From Thiobacillus denitrificans ATCC 25259 (GTDB lineage Bacteria > Pseudomonadota > Gammaproteobacteria > Burkholderiales > Thiobacillaceae), in the NCBI RefSeq assembly GCF_000012745.1, contig NC_007404.1, positions 1,116,001 to 1,180,000 of the forward strand: a stretch of 64,000 nt of DNA, read 5' to 3'. Shown in pieces: positions 8,625-16,808 of this stretch. Positions within the stretch are counted from its first letter, which is position 1. Each line of letters starts with the position of its first letter. Position numbers and translations under genes: made by a program. Under the pieces are notes generated by a model that ran no database searches, was not told where the DNA came from, and saw only the letters and a program-made list of their open reading frames with translations.

Positions 8625-9044
8625 ATGACCTACACAAGCAGCGACAGACAGGTGATCGAACTCGAGCGCGGCTACTGGCAGGCGCTCAAGGACAAGGACA
8701 TCGACGCCGTGCTGAGCATGACCGACGATCCCTGCATCGTCAGCGGTGCTCAGGGCGTCGCTGAGATCGACCACAAGACATTCGAGCAGATGATGCGATC
8801 CGCGCCGTGGACGATCGACGCCTTCTCGCTCGGCGATGACGTACATGTACGCATGCTGAGCGAGGACGTCGCCGTCGTCGCCTACAAGGTCCACGAAGAA
8901 CTTTCCGTCGAGGGCAAGCCGCTCACCCTCGATGCGGCCGATTCGTCGACCTGGGTGCGGCGCGGCGGCCGATGGCTCTGCGCCGCGCACAGCGAAGCAC
9001 TCGCGGGCGATGCCTACGGGCGCGACCGGCGTTCGGCGGGCTGA
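8625..9044 (+). CDS. NTF2-like (DUF4440/SnoaL-type) protein
   Basis: A 139-residue protein with the DUF4440 pattern: a helical ELERGYWQALKDKDIDAVLSM start, DDPCIVSGAQGVAEID, VRMLSEDVAVVAYKV and a closing TWVRRGGRWLCAAHSE. The NTF2-like cone fold binds small ligands in many proteins, and no catalytic residues stand out. A perfect AAGGAGGT Shine-Dalgarno sequence at 8613-8620 fixes the ATG at 8625. Confidence 0.75.
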   Translation: MTYTSSDRQVIELERGYWQALKDKDIDAVLSMTDDPCIVSGAQGVAEIDHKTFEQMMRSAPWTIDAFSLGDDVHVRMLSEDVAVVAYKVHEELSVEGKPLTLDAADSSTWVRRGGRWLCAAHSEALAGDAYGRDRRSAG

Positions 9045-9053
9045 GGCGCAGGA

Positions 9054-9389
9054 TCAGTGCCGGCGAGGCCGGCCATACAAGGCGCGCAATTCGTCCTTGG
9101 CGGCTTCGAGCCGAGCCCTTTGTTCGGCCGTGAGCTGGCGGCCGGCGCGGTTGATGAAGAAGACGAGCATCGACATCGCCGAACGGAATGGCGTCGTCTT
9201 TCTGCGGTCGCTTCGCTCCGCCGAGCGCTTGAGCGAGCGCGCGATCGCACGCGGGTCGTCAAGCCGGAATACGCCGGCTTCGAGGTCGAGGGCATTGCTG
9301 TGGGCCGTGACCTGCTGGGACCAGCGGGCGCGTCCGGCGGAACCGCGTGTCTGCCGAGACGGTTTCACGCAACGCCCCTTAGGAAGCAT
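9054..9389 (-). CDS. DUF3175 family protein
   Basis: A 111-residue basic protein. The core WSQQVTAHSNALDLE, DDPRAIARSLKRSAE, PFRSAMSMLVFFINRAG and LEAAKDELRALYGR matches the DUF3175 family as I recall it, whose function is unknown. The arginine-rich N-terminus (about 20 residues) precedes the conserved part and the start is uncertain; no ribosome site is seen before 9389. It converges on the NTF2-like gene with a ten-base gap. Confidence 0.7.
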   Translation of the reverse strand: MLPKGRCVKPSRQTRGSAGRARWSQQVTAHSNALDLEAGVFRLDDPRAIARSLKRSAERSDRRKTTPFRSAMSMLVFFINRAGRQLTAEQRARLEAAKDELRALYGRPRRH

Positions 9390-9478
9390 CGGGCGAACGC
9401 GCGGGACGCCCGCTCGGGCCGCCCGTCGGGGCGGCGAGGCCGGAGCAAGAAAGCGCCGTATGAAAACATGATCGCCCG

Positions 9479-10285
9479 CTACCGTAGCGGCGCGCTGCTG
9501 TCGGCGCCCGGCAGGCCGAACGCGAACGAGTCCATCGACAGCACCTCGTAGGTCATGCCGCCTTCGATCAGCCGGGTTGCGTCCCGCGCATCACTGGCGC
9601 CCGCGGCCACCAGCAGCGGCAGATAATGATCCTCGCTCGGATGCGCGCGCGCAGCGTGGGGCGCGCGCCGGCGATAGTCGACCAGTGCCGCGACATCGCG
9701 GGCCTCGACCGCACCGCGAACCCAGTCGGCGAATTCCTGCGCGTACTCGGGATCGCGGACATGCTGGCGGAACTCGTAGAGATTGTGCGTAAGGCTGCCG
9801 GAGCCGACGATCAGCACGCCCCGCCTGCGCAGCGCCGCGAGCGCCCGACCCAGACGCAGCGCGCCGGCTGCATCGATGTCGTGCGGCAGCGAGACCTGAA
9901 ACACCGGCTTGTCGGCCTTCGGGAACAGATGCCGCAGCGGCACCCAGGCGCCGTGATCGAGCCCGTGCCGTTCGTCGAGTCCCGCGTCGAATCCGGCCTG
10001 CGCGAGCAGTGTCGCAGCCTCTTGCGCCCATCGCGGCGCGCCCGGCGCGGGGTATTGCAGCGCATAGAGCGGCGCCGGAAAACCGCTGAAATCATGAAGG
10101 GTTTCCGGCGCCGGGCTGCTGCCGACGCGCAGCCCACGGGTTTGCCAGTGCGGCGACACGACCAGCACCGCGACGACGTCCGCGAGCGATTCACCGAGCG
10201 CGCGCAGGTTCGCGCCGAGCAGTCCCGGCTCGAGCGCGAACATCGGCGAACCGTGGGAAATGAAGAGGCAAGGGGCGGGAGTCAT
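9479..10285 (-). CDS. ygiD: Class III extradiol dioxygenase, DODA/YgiD type
   Basis: A 268-residue protein of the LigB superfamily. Metal-binding histidines are expected in LFISHGSPM (N-terminus), VVSPHWQTRG, LDHGAWVPLRHLFP and HPSEDHYLPLLVA, all of which are present. The closest well-known relative is E. coli YgiD, a 4,5-DOPA extradiol dioxygenase with zinc; the natural substrate in bacteria is uncertain. It lies 25 bases downstream of the 50-residue gene on the same strand. Confidence 0.8.
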   Translation of the reverse strand: MTPAPCLFISHGSPMFALEPGLLGANLRALGESLADVVAVLVVSPHWQTRGLRVGSSPAPETLHDFSGFPAPLYALQYPAPGAPRWAQEAATLLAQAGFDAGLDERHGLDHGAWVPLRHLFPKADKPVFQVSLPHDIDAAGALRLGRALAALRRRGVLIVGSGSLTHNLYEFRQHVRDPEYAQEFADWVRGAVEARDVAALVDYRRRAPHAARAHPSEDHYLPLLVAAGASDARDATRLIEGGMTYEVLSMDSFAFGLPGADSSAPLR

Positions 10286-10310
10286 GAGGCCGGGCCGGAC
10301 CCGCTTCGCG

Positions 10311-10463
10311 TCAGTGCCGACGTTTGAAGAACTGGATTTCGCGCTCGTGCTTTTCCGCCGCTTCGCGCGTCGCGAACGTCCCGAGGTTGCGCCGCTTGCC
10401 GGTCTTCGGGTCAGTCTTGATCGAATAAATGCGGTATTCGCCGGACTTGAGTTTCCTGATCAT
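10311..10463 (-). CDS. Small basic protein (50 aa), conserved hypothetical
   Basis: This short gene reads MIRKLKSGEYRIYS, then KTDPKTGKRRNLGTFATRE and AAEKHEREIQFFKRRH to a TGA at 10311. A GGAGG ribosome site lies seven bases before the ATG at 10463. The protein is very basic, with a beta-hairpin-like SGEYRIYSIKT and a helical AAEKHEREIQFF tail. I recall similar short proteins in other proteobacteria, annotated as hypothetical. A nucleic-acid-binding role is only a guess from charge. It probably shares a transcript with the dioxygenase gene. Confidence 0.65.
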   Translation of the reverse strand: MIRKLKSGEYRIYSIKTDPKTGKRRNLGTFATREAAEKHEREIQFFKRRH

Positions 10464-10770
10464 GGGATGCCTCCTTCGGATGAGCGCCCGAGCGGCCGTC
10501 GGCCGCGTCGGACCGGGGATATATCGCTAGAGGCGGGCGCAGGATCCGAAGTTCCTCTGTCTGCCGGCCGCTGCGAGGGCTTGCGCGCGGCTTCGGGGGC
10601 GCCATCGGGTTCAAACAAGAGGCCTGTTGATCATGATGCGCATTTTGTGGACTCGGACCTGCACGCCGCGCTTCTGCGAGGTGCGGCAATCCGTCGCATT
10701 GCCAGCGGGGAAGCCTGCTCGTTAGCATGGCTAAGGTAACCGAAAGACCCGGGCATTAAGGAGTCACGCC
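10464..10770. other. Intergenic region between divergent genes
   Basis: About 307 bases between the small basic protein and the cytochrome gene. It must hold promoters for both directions, but I see no clear consensus. AAGGAG at 10759-10764 is the cytochrome ribosome site. Confidence 0.35.
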
Positions 10771-11118
10771 ATGCGTATCCCTCTGACCTTCACCGTCCTG
10801 GCGGCGACCATTCCAGCCATGGCCGCGGCCGGCGCTTGCCGACACCACGGCATGCACCACGTCAGCTTCTCCGCGGCGCCAGCAGTCAGTGCAGCTGAAC
10901 CTCAGTCGCCCGGCGCCCAACTCGTCGGTGCGTATTGCACCCAATGCCATCTCCAGCCCAGCACGGGACAACACGCCGCAGAGGAATGGCCGCATGTAGT
11001 GTCGCGCATGCTTGGCCACATGCGCCACTTCGCGGGCGGTTCCAGCGCGATCGCATCGCCGACCCGCCAGGAAGTCGCCGCGATACTCGATTACCTGCAG
11101 AGAAACGCAAGCAACTAG
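10771..11118 (+). CDS. Small periplasmic monohaem cytochrome c-like protein
   Basis: A 115-residue protein with a signal peptide (RIPLTFTVLAATIPAMAAAG) and one haem-binding CxxCH motif, AYCTQCHLQP, near residue 55. Possible axial methionines are in SRMLGHMRHF. The C-terminal TRQEVAAILDYLQRNA is the usual last helix of class I cytochromes. Between signal peptide and haem site is an odd His/Met-rich ACRHHGMHHVSF. It has a good ribosome site (AAGGAG). The redox partner is unknown; it stands alone. Confidence 0.75.
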   Translation: MRIPLTFTVLAATIPAMAAAGACRHHGMHHVSFSAAPAVSAAEPQSPGAQLVGAYCTQCHLQPSTGQHAAEEWPHVVSRMLGHMRHFAGGSSAIASPTRQEVAAILDYLQRNASN

Positions 11119-11277
11119 GCCGCATGGCGCGCAAGGCTCACGCTTGACGCGTGAAATCGGCAGAGGCCTCGCGTCTCGACGCGGGAAAGCCGTCCATCGT
11201 CTTTCGATGCTCGCGCTCGGGCGGAACAGTTCGACTTTCCCGGGAACTTGCCCCGAGGCAGTCGCCGCCTCGCTGCT

Positions 11278-11700
11278 TTATTGCGTGGCGCCCGGCGAGC
11301 TCGCCTTGATCGCTCGCATCATCTCCTGTTGCAGAACGGGCATCAGATCGGCCATGTAGTACTTCATCTTCCCCATCGCCGAGCGCGCCTCGGGCTGCTT
11401 GATGAAATCGACGAACAGCCGCAGTTCGCCCACCGTGAGATGCTTGGCGAGGCTTTGACGCGCCGCGTTCTCGAGCACTTCCACCCGCACGCTCTTCGTC
11501 ATGACGTCGATGAACTGCTGGCGCCTTTCGGCCGGGAGCTGCCTGGACATCTCCTGGGCCATGTCGGCCATCAGCGCCTTCATCGGGATGTAGGAGAAAT
11601 ACTCGTTGATGAGCGCGGCCTTGGTGTCGCGCTCGCTCGCCGCGAAGGCCGGACCGGTCAGAAAGAGGGACAAAGCCAGCAGGGTCAGAATGCGTTTCAT
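11278..11700 (-). CDS. Periplasmic DUF2059-like protein
   Basis: A 140-residue protein with a signal peptide (MKRILTLLALSLFLTGPAFAA). The mature part is all-helical: LINEYFSYIPMKALMADMAQ, a middle segment with VEVLENAARQSLAKHLTVGE, and LRLFVDFIKQPEARSAMGKM. The last two resemble DUF2059 domains, which have no assigned function. It appears monocistronic. Confidence 0.65.
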   Translation of the reverse strand: MKRILTLLALSLFLTGPAFAASERDTKAALINEYFSYIPMKALMADMAQEMSRQLPAERRQQFIDVMTKSVRVEVLENAARQSLAKHLTVGELRLFVDFIKQPEARSAMGKMKYYMADLMPVLQQEMMRAIKASSPGATQ

Positions 11701-11928
11701 CGTTGGTCTCCTATCGGTATGTGATCGCGGCTCGAACGGAAAGCGGCTTCCATCTCGGAGTGCGGACGGTTTCGCGCGCGCGAATGACTGTTTGCGGCGC
11801 GTCCTCGCCGGGTCTTTAACTTCGATCGCAACCCTGCGTCTGCTCGGACGCGATATTGTCTCTCTCGTGTCGGGACTGCCTTTGCGCCACGACGCGTTTG
11901 AAGGGCGCGGACAACGCGATCTATTCGT

Positions 11929-12723
11929 TCACCGTGCAGAAATGGCTTGTTTGCCCGTGATCTCGGCCGCGGGCGAGTAGGTGTAACGCGTGTCGAGCCT
12001 GCCGTCCTTGTCGACGTCGACCTCGGCAGCGGTCAGCACGCTGAGTCGATAGTGCTCGACGCGGACCGGCAAGGCCGTATGGGGGTTGAGGTATTCCACG
12101 GATGCCAGTACGCCGTGTTGGTATGTCATCTTCAAATCGACGATGGTGTCACCATCGGTATCCACCTCGCCTGATTCGTAGTTGCCCGCATGAAAGCGGT
12201 ATCCGGTTTCGAAGTTCCCGTCGAAGTCGTCATCCGCTTCGGCCGATACCACATAGCCGCGCCTGTCCGCGACTTCCAGGTAGTCGGTTCTTCCGTCGAG
12301 ATTGCGGTCGACCCGGGTACCCAGAAATGTACCGCTCGGCGAATAGCGCCAGACCTGGTCGAGAACGCCGTCATGGTTGTAGTCGACTCCGTCATTGTTC
12401 ATGGGTGCACGGAAGAACAGGAATGCACCGACGACGCCAATCAATACCCCGGCCAGGACACCGCCGAAACCTCCTGCCAGCGGTTGGGCCGGCGGTGGAG
12501 TCGGCTCGGATACCTCCGTTGCTTCCCAACGCCGAATGACGGCTCTCGCCCGCTCGTAGTCGTCATCTTCGACCACCAGCCGAACCAGGCCGCTGGCCGG
12601 AAGTTCGCCCACGGCGCCCTGAAGATAGGCCCCGTCCACCCGCGAGGGTATGCCTTCGTGCTGCAGGAGATCGTGAAGCATGTGGGCTTCGAGGGCGTTT
12701 GACGGTTCGTATACGGTTTTCAT
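11929..12723 (-). CDS. DUF2007 domain - membrane helix - calcium-loop repeat protein
   Basis: A 264-residue protein with three parts. Residues 1-70 (MKTVYEPSNALEAHMLHDLL, EGIPSRVDG, DDDYERARAVIRRWE) match the DUF2007 'signal-transducing' fold. After a Pro-rich linker comes one membrane helix, GGVLAGVLIGVVGAFLFF. The rest holds at least five Asp-rich loops spaced about 25-35 residues apart: DYNHDGVLD, DRNLDGRTD, DDDFDGNFE, DTDGDTIVD and DVDKDGRLD. These resemble EF-hand or dockerin calcium loops. Domain order suggests a cytoplasmic DUF2007 head and an external Ca-binding tail, but this is inference. The ATG at 12723 starts the DUF2007 domain; the longer open frame upstream is a shadow. Confidence 0.7.
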   Translation of the reverse strand: MKTVYEPSNALEAHMLHDLLQHEGIPSRVDGAYLQGAVGELPASGLVRLVVEDDDYERARAVIRRWEATEVSEPTPPPAQPLAGGFGGVLAGVLIGVVGAFLFFRAPMNNDGVDYNHDGVLDQVWRYSPSGTFLGTRVDRNLDGRTDYLEVADRRGYVVSAEADDDFDGNFETGYRFHAGNYESGEVDTDGDTIVDLKMTYQHGVLASVEYLNPHTALPVRVEHYRLSVLTAAEVDVDKDGRLDTRYTYSPAAEITGKQAISAR

Positions 12724-12815
12724 CGGTTCCGGTTGGCGGATGCCGGGGTCGTTTCGAGGGACCCAGCCTGGCAGGCGGCCCGCGGTACCAGCGCCAGCGC
12801 CGGTTGTGTTCGATA

Positions 12816-13403
12816 TCAGCGAACCCGTTTCAGCAGCGATGGCCGAACCTGAAGCGGGGCGCCCCCGGCCGTCTTCAGCGCTGCAGCGATATCCCTGCGC
12901 TCGTCGACGACCTCCACCTTCGTGATGCGGTTGAAGTCGTTGCGGTGGTAGCGCAGCGTTCCGATGTAGACCGCACGCGCGCCTTCCGGAACGTCGAAAT
13001 AATAGCCGCCTGGAAACCAGAGGCGGTCCTGTTCGCGGACGTCGAGGTAGGTCACGGCGCCGTTGAGAAAGGTCCGCTGGCGGGGTGCCTTCACGATGAA
13101 GGGCACGCCCCACTCGGCCTCCAGGCTGTCCCGGAAGTCCGAGCCGGCGAACGCGGAGGCATCGACCGGTCTGTTTTTAGCACCGGTTGCCATCAGCACG
13201 TGGTTCAGCATGCGTTCTTCGCCGAATACGTTCCAATACCGCCGCTGCTCGAACTCGCCATTGATCGGCGGGACCAGTTCGATCTTGCCGATGACGATCA
13301 CTTCGGAGGCCTCTGTCTTCAGGTCGGTCGCCGGCGGTAGGGGGCGCGGCAGGGCGCAGGCCTGGAGCGCCAGACATAAAACCACCAGAAGCGCCTTCTT
13401 CAT
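12816..13403 (-). CDS. Predicted lipoprotein, unknown function
   Basis: A 195-residue protein with a lipoprotein signal (KKALLVVLCLALQAC, lipobox L-Q-A-C). The mature domain has beta-rich segments VIVIGKIELVPPIN and GYYFDVPEGARAVYIGTL, the latter like small periplasmic DUF2846-type domains; not assigned with confidence. It begins inside the stop of the upstream lipoprotein gene (ATGA at 13400-13403), so the pair is translationally coupled and their products probably work together at the envelope. Confidence 0.65.
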   Translation of the reverse strand: MKKALLVVLCLALQACALPRPLPPATDLKTEASEVIVIGKIELVPPINGEFEQRRYWNVFGEERMLNHVLMATGAKNRPVDASAFAGSDFRDSLEAEWGVPFIVKAPRQRTFLNGAVTYLDVREQDRLWFPGGYYFDVPEGARAVYIGTLRYHRNDFNRITKVEVVDERRDIAAALKTAGGAPLQVRPSLLKRVR

Positions 13404-13966
13404 TTCAGCTTGGCCAGTTCACGCCGGACCCGCTCGGCGACCACCGGCTCGTCCTGCACGTTCTTCAGGATTTCCTCGAGCTGCTCGCGCTTCGACGGCG
13501 CGTCACGGGCCGGCGCGACGTCGAACTTGCCCTGTTCGAAAAAGCCGGTCTTCACTTTCGTCAGCTTGTAAGAACCGAGCGAATAGACCCCCGGGTTTTT
13601 GATGGCCACTGCGCCGACCTTATCGCCCTGCTTGCCAAACGAATACTCGTAGATCGTGTTGCTGCAGAGGAAGCCCAGGCATCGTTGGCCCGAGGCGGAC
13701 TCTGTCTTGTGCGACCCGTTGGGAAGCACCATCGAGTAATAGAGAAATCCTTCCTTGAATTTGATCACCCGCGCCGGGTAGTACGGCTCGGCCGTGTGGG
13801 GACGGAACTGGTAGATGTTGACCGCATGCAGGCGGTTGGCGTCCACGTCGGTGATGTCCAGCCAGCCGTAGGCCAGCGAGCGGTCATGGAGTTCCGTGAT
13901 CCGCGTTCCTGTCGCGCAGGCCGAGACCAGCAGTGCCAGACAAACCAGTGTCAATCGTTTCAGCAT
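13400..13966 (-). CDS. Predicted lipoprotein, unknown function
   Basis: A 188-residue lipoprotein (LTLVCLALLVSAC, lipobox V-S-A-C). The mature part carries a Cys pair in GQRCLGFLCSNTIYEY, possibly a disulfide, and a long charged C-terminal helix (REQLEEILKNVQDEP, VVAERVRRELAKLK). GVYSLGSYKLTKVKTGFFEQ resembles the other lipoprotein's beta-rich core only loosely. It is the first gene of a two-gene operon with the lipoprotein at 12816-13403, overlapping by four bases. Confidence 0.65.
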   Translation of the reverse strand: MLKRLTLVCLALLVSACATGTRITELHDRSLAYGWLDITDVDANRLHAVNIYQFRPHTAEPYYPARVIKFKEGFLYYSMVLPNGSHKTESASGQRCLGFLCSNTIYEYSFGKQGDKVGAVAIKNPGVYSLGSYKLTKVKTGFFEQGKFDVAPARDAPSKREQLEEILKNVQDEPVVAERVRRELAKLK

Positions 13967-14476
13967 GAATACCCCCTGATCGTGTTATGCGAGCCGGGTC
14001 GGCTCTTTATTGAATCCCCGGCGTTTTAGCGGCAGCCATTTGTTGATCTTGAGCGGACGAGGGGATTAACACCCGGGGGACATGGATAGCGCGCGTCGGA
14101 TTCAACAATGGGGGAAGTGCCGGTGTCGCACGCCATGCGCGCCCCCGTCGATCCAGTGCGCGGGGAGAGATAGCGGAAGTTGACGCTGCGCCGCCCCGAT
14201 TCGATGCCGGTGGCGTCCGGGACGGAACAGTTCGACGATGCGCGGCTCGGTTCCCCACCGCGCGGGTGACTGCAGGCCGGCCGGCGGCGGGACGTAGGAG
14301 GCGATCAGGCGGAACAGCTCGCCGGTGAAGGCGCAGGCAGGGCGATAAGGAAGGGGCCGGGCCCAAGGCAACCGATGTTCGGCTGAAAGCCGGAAACAGG
14401 TGATGCGTGATTGCGCGACGTGGACCGGGATCGGGTAGGCCAAATGCGCGAAGCGGGTCTCGCCTCCCCGACCTTC
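13967..14476. other. Intergenic region, no credible gene
   Basis: About 510 bases between the lipoprotein operon and the multicopper oxidase gene, both on the minus strand. An arginine/proline-rich open frame at 14102-14443 has no ribosome site and no recognisable features. The promoter of the lipoprotein pair should lie near 13970-14040, but I see no clear consensus. Confidence 0.35.
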
Positions 14477-16531
14477 CTAACCGGGCTGACCAGGCCGAAC
14501 CGGACCGACGCGAAACGGCCGCATCATCTCGTTGTCCTCGTGCTCGAGGATGTGACAGTGCCAGGTGAACTGGCCGGGCGTGTTGAACCGCGCCCGCACG
14601 CGCGTGACGTGCCCGGGATAAGCGATGACGGTGTCCTTGAAGCCTGTCTCCCAGGCTGCGGGCGGCGCAGGCTCGGAACCGGGAGCAAGCGCGACCCTGC
14701 CCTCGGCCTCGTCCACGACGATATCCTGCCGATTGACGACTTCGAACGCGACCTCGTGGATGTGGATCGGGTGGGCGTCGCCGGTGGCGTTGTAGATTTC
14801 CCAAACCTCGGTGGCGCCCGTTTCCGGGTTTTCGCTGACCGGCTCCATCCACAGGCGCCCGGTGCACACGCCCGTGCCATTGCCGTCGAAGGCCACGGTG
14901 CCAAGCAGCGCCTCGACCGGCGCGTCCTCGAAGGCCGCCGACATCTCCTCGAGCAACGCCAACGGGCGGGTGACGGTTTCGGGCGGCAGCGGCGTGATCG
15001 CCGGCAACTGCAGGAACGCGGGCGGCGTGCTCGGATCGGGCCTCGCCGCCGGCGCGACGCGGAACTGCATGATTTGCCCGGTCGTGTCGGGGTCGGCGGC
15101 GTCGAATTCGTCTTCCAGACCCGGAAAAGGCTCGTCCGGCCCGACGTTGCCGAGCACGTAATGGCCAGGCGGAACGTTGGTGAAATCGACGATCACGTCC
15201 GCACGCTCGGCCAGGCCCATCAGCAGCGTGTTGTCGTTGATCGCGGTGAGGTTCACGGGTGCGGCGAGGAAGCCGCCCTCGTTGCCGATCTGCCAGACTT
15301 CCACGCCCGGAATGTTGCCGAAGTCCAGGATCAGGAAGCGCGACTGGCAACCGTTCAGGAAGCGGAAGCGGTAGCGCGCCTGCTCGACGGTCTGGAAAGG
15401 CCAGGTGTTGCCGTTGACCGTCATCATGTTGCCGAAGAACTCGGGGTTCCAGATCGGCGAGAGGTCGGACTCCGGAACGAAGGGGCCCGCGACCCCGTCG
15501 AAAAACGTGCGCGTGTCCGGATAGAACAGCGAGCCGTCGGCGTTGAACGAACGATCCTGGATCGCCATCGGGATCTCGCGATAGCTCTTGTTGGGCGGGA
15601 ATTTGTCGTGCTCCCGCGGGGCCGGTCCCGGCAGTATGGCGGGCGTCCCGGTTCGGCTGTCGATCACGGTGTCATCGCCCGCGGGGCCGCCGCGGATGAT
15701 GTAGAAACCGGCCGGGCCGGCGTATACGTTGAGGCGGGTCATGCCCAGGGTGTGGTCGTGGTACCAGATGGTCGAGGCGCGATTCTTGTTCGGATACTGG
15801 AAGACCGCGTAGCCCGGACCCCAGGTGACCCCGAACTTGGCGGCGGCCTTGTCGGCGAAGAAGCCGTACCAGCTACCCTCGGTCGCAAAACCCGGCGGGA
15901 TGCCGCCCGCGGCGGGCAGATACCAGGCTTCGGCGTAGCCGTCGCTCTCGTCACCCACGCCCGCCGCACCATGCACGTGCGTGACGATGGGCACCGGCCC
16001 GTCATAGGGGCCGGGCGTCTCCGTGAAAGTCGGTCGCGTGTCGCGTCCTGTTGCGCCGCCGGGCGGGTTCGCCCAGTGCAGCGTCGGGTCGACGGGCAGC
16101 AGATGGGGCACGAAGTTGCCCGCCGCGTCCTTGAGATCGTTGATCCACTTCACGCGCACCGGCGTATCCCACTTGGCCTCGATCGTCAGCGACGGCGCAT
16201 TGTGCAGCAGCAATCCTTTCTTGCTCGCGGACGTCACCGCGCCGTAGCCCCAGACCGGCGTGGCGGGCAGGCCTACGGGGAGGATCTGCTGATGGAGGGG
16301 CTTCATCGAGATCTCGTAATAGTCGACGTTCTTGCCGGCGCGAGCGATCTTCGCTGCTCGCGGCATCACGGGCGGGATCAGCAGCGGCGTTTCGAATTTT
16401 GGAACCCCGCGCGGGTCGAGCGATCCCCCGGGGATGTCAGCGATCGCCTTGCGGATCCCGAATCGGTCGAACGCGAACCAGGTCAATACGGTGCTTGCGG
16501 TGTATTTCAGGAATGCGCGACGTGTGACCAT
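14477..16531 (-). CDS. Multicopper oxidase, CotA/bilirubin-oxidase-like, Tat-type signal
   Basis: A 684-residue protein. The N-terminus VTRRAFLKYTASTVLTWFAF has the twin-arginine pattern expected for a folded, cofactor-loaded export substrate. All four copper-binding motifs are visible in order: HVHGA, WYHDHTLGMT, HPIHIHEVAFEV and HCHILEHEDNEMM. The last contains the type 1 copper Cys, His and an axial Met. Family members oxidise phenols, bilirubin, Mn(II) or other metals with O2 reduced to water. At 684 residues it is longer than typical CotA (about 510). I use the ATG at 16531, preceded by AGGGGG; a longer frame reaches 16597. Confidence 0.85.
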   Translation of the reverse strand: MVTRRAFLKYTASTVLTWFAFDRFGIRKAIADIPGGSLDPRGVPKFETPLLIPPVMPRAAKIARAGKNVDYYEISMKPLHQQILPVGLPATPVWGYGAVTSASKKGLLLHNAPSLTIEAKWDTPVRVKWINDLKDAAGNFVPHLLPVDPTLHWANPPGGATGRDTRPTFTETPGPYDGPVPIVTHVHGAAGVGDESDGYAEAWYLPAAGGIPPGFATEGSWYGFFADKAAAKFGVTWGPGYAVFQYPNKNRASTIWYHDHTLGMTRLNVYAGPAGFYIIRGGPAGDDTVIDSRTGTPAILPGPAPREHDKFPPNKSYREIPMAIQDRSFNADGSLFYPDTRTFFDGVAGPFVPESDLSPIWNPEFFGNMMTVNGNTWPFQTVEQARYRFRFLNGCQSRFLILDFGNIPGVEVWQIGNEGGFLAAPVNLTAINDNTLLMGLAERADVIVDFTNVPPGHYVLGNVGPDEPFPGLEDEFDAADPDTTGQIMQFRVAPAARPDPSTPPAFLQLPAITPLPPETVTRPLALLEEMSAAFEDAPVEALLGTVAFDGNGTGVCTGRLWMEPVSENPETGATEVWEIYNATGDAHPIHIHEVAFEVVNRQDIVVDEAEGRVALAPGSEPAPPAAWETGFKDTVIAYPGHVTRVRARFNTPGQFTWHCHILEHEDNEMMRPFRVGPVRPGQPG

Positions 16532-16693
16532 ACGCTTGCCCCCCTTTGCCGATCGGATGAACCGCGCGAAGCCTTCCGCTGCGACGCCCCCGAGCATTCA
16601 GCACGGGCCAGTCGTCGCCGTCAGGCCGATTTTTATTGTGTAAATCTATTCTTAGGTCGGCTTGGGGGGGTCTGCCAAGGGGCGAGCCCCGGC

Positions 16694-16772
16694 CGTCACA
16701 TACAGGCCGCCATATCGACCTCCTCGTCCGAGACGCAGCCGGCGGCATCGCCACGGATGAACTTCCCCTGGC
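16694..16772 (-). pseudogene. Fragment of a SAM methyltransferase gene
   Basis: Read on the minus strand this stretch encodes GQGKFIRGDAAGCVSDEE followed by VDMAAC. That is nearly the same as GQVKFIHGDAAGYVSDEK / VDVAAC in the intact methyltransferase at 18757-19503. DNA identity over about 75 bases is high by eye (roughly 85%). The similarity stops on both sides and the frame runs into a TGA just after the Cys, so this is a remnant of a duplicated gene. Confidence 0.7.
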
Positions 16773-16808
16773 CCCAAGTTCACCGGCCCCGCGCGGAGTG
16801 CGCAAGGA

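Noticed and set aside
9592-10327. Frames on the plus strand across the YgiD-type gene
   Set aside because: Shadows of the clear minus-strand dioxygenase.
14102-14443. 113-codon minus-strand frame upstream of the lipoprotein region
   Set aside because: Pro/Arg/His-rich, no ribosome site, no hydrophobic or catalytic pattern; kept as intergenic.
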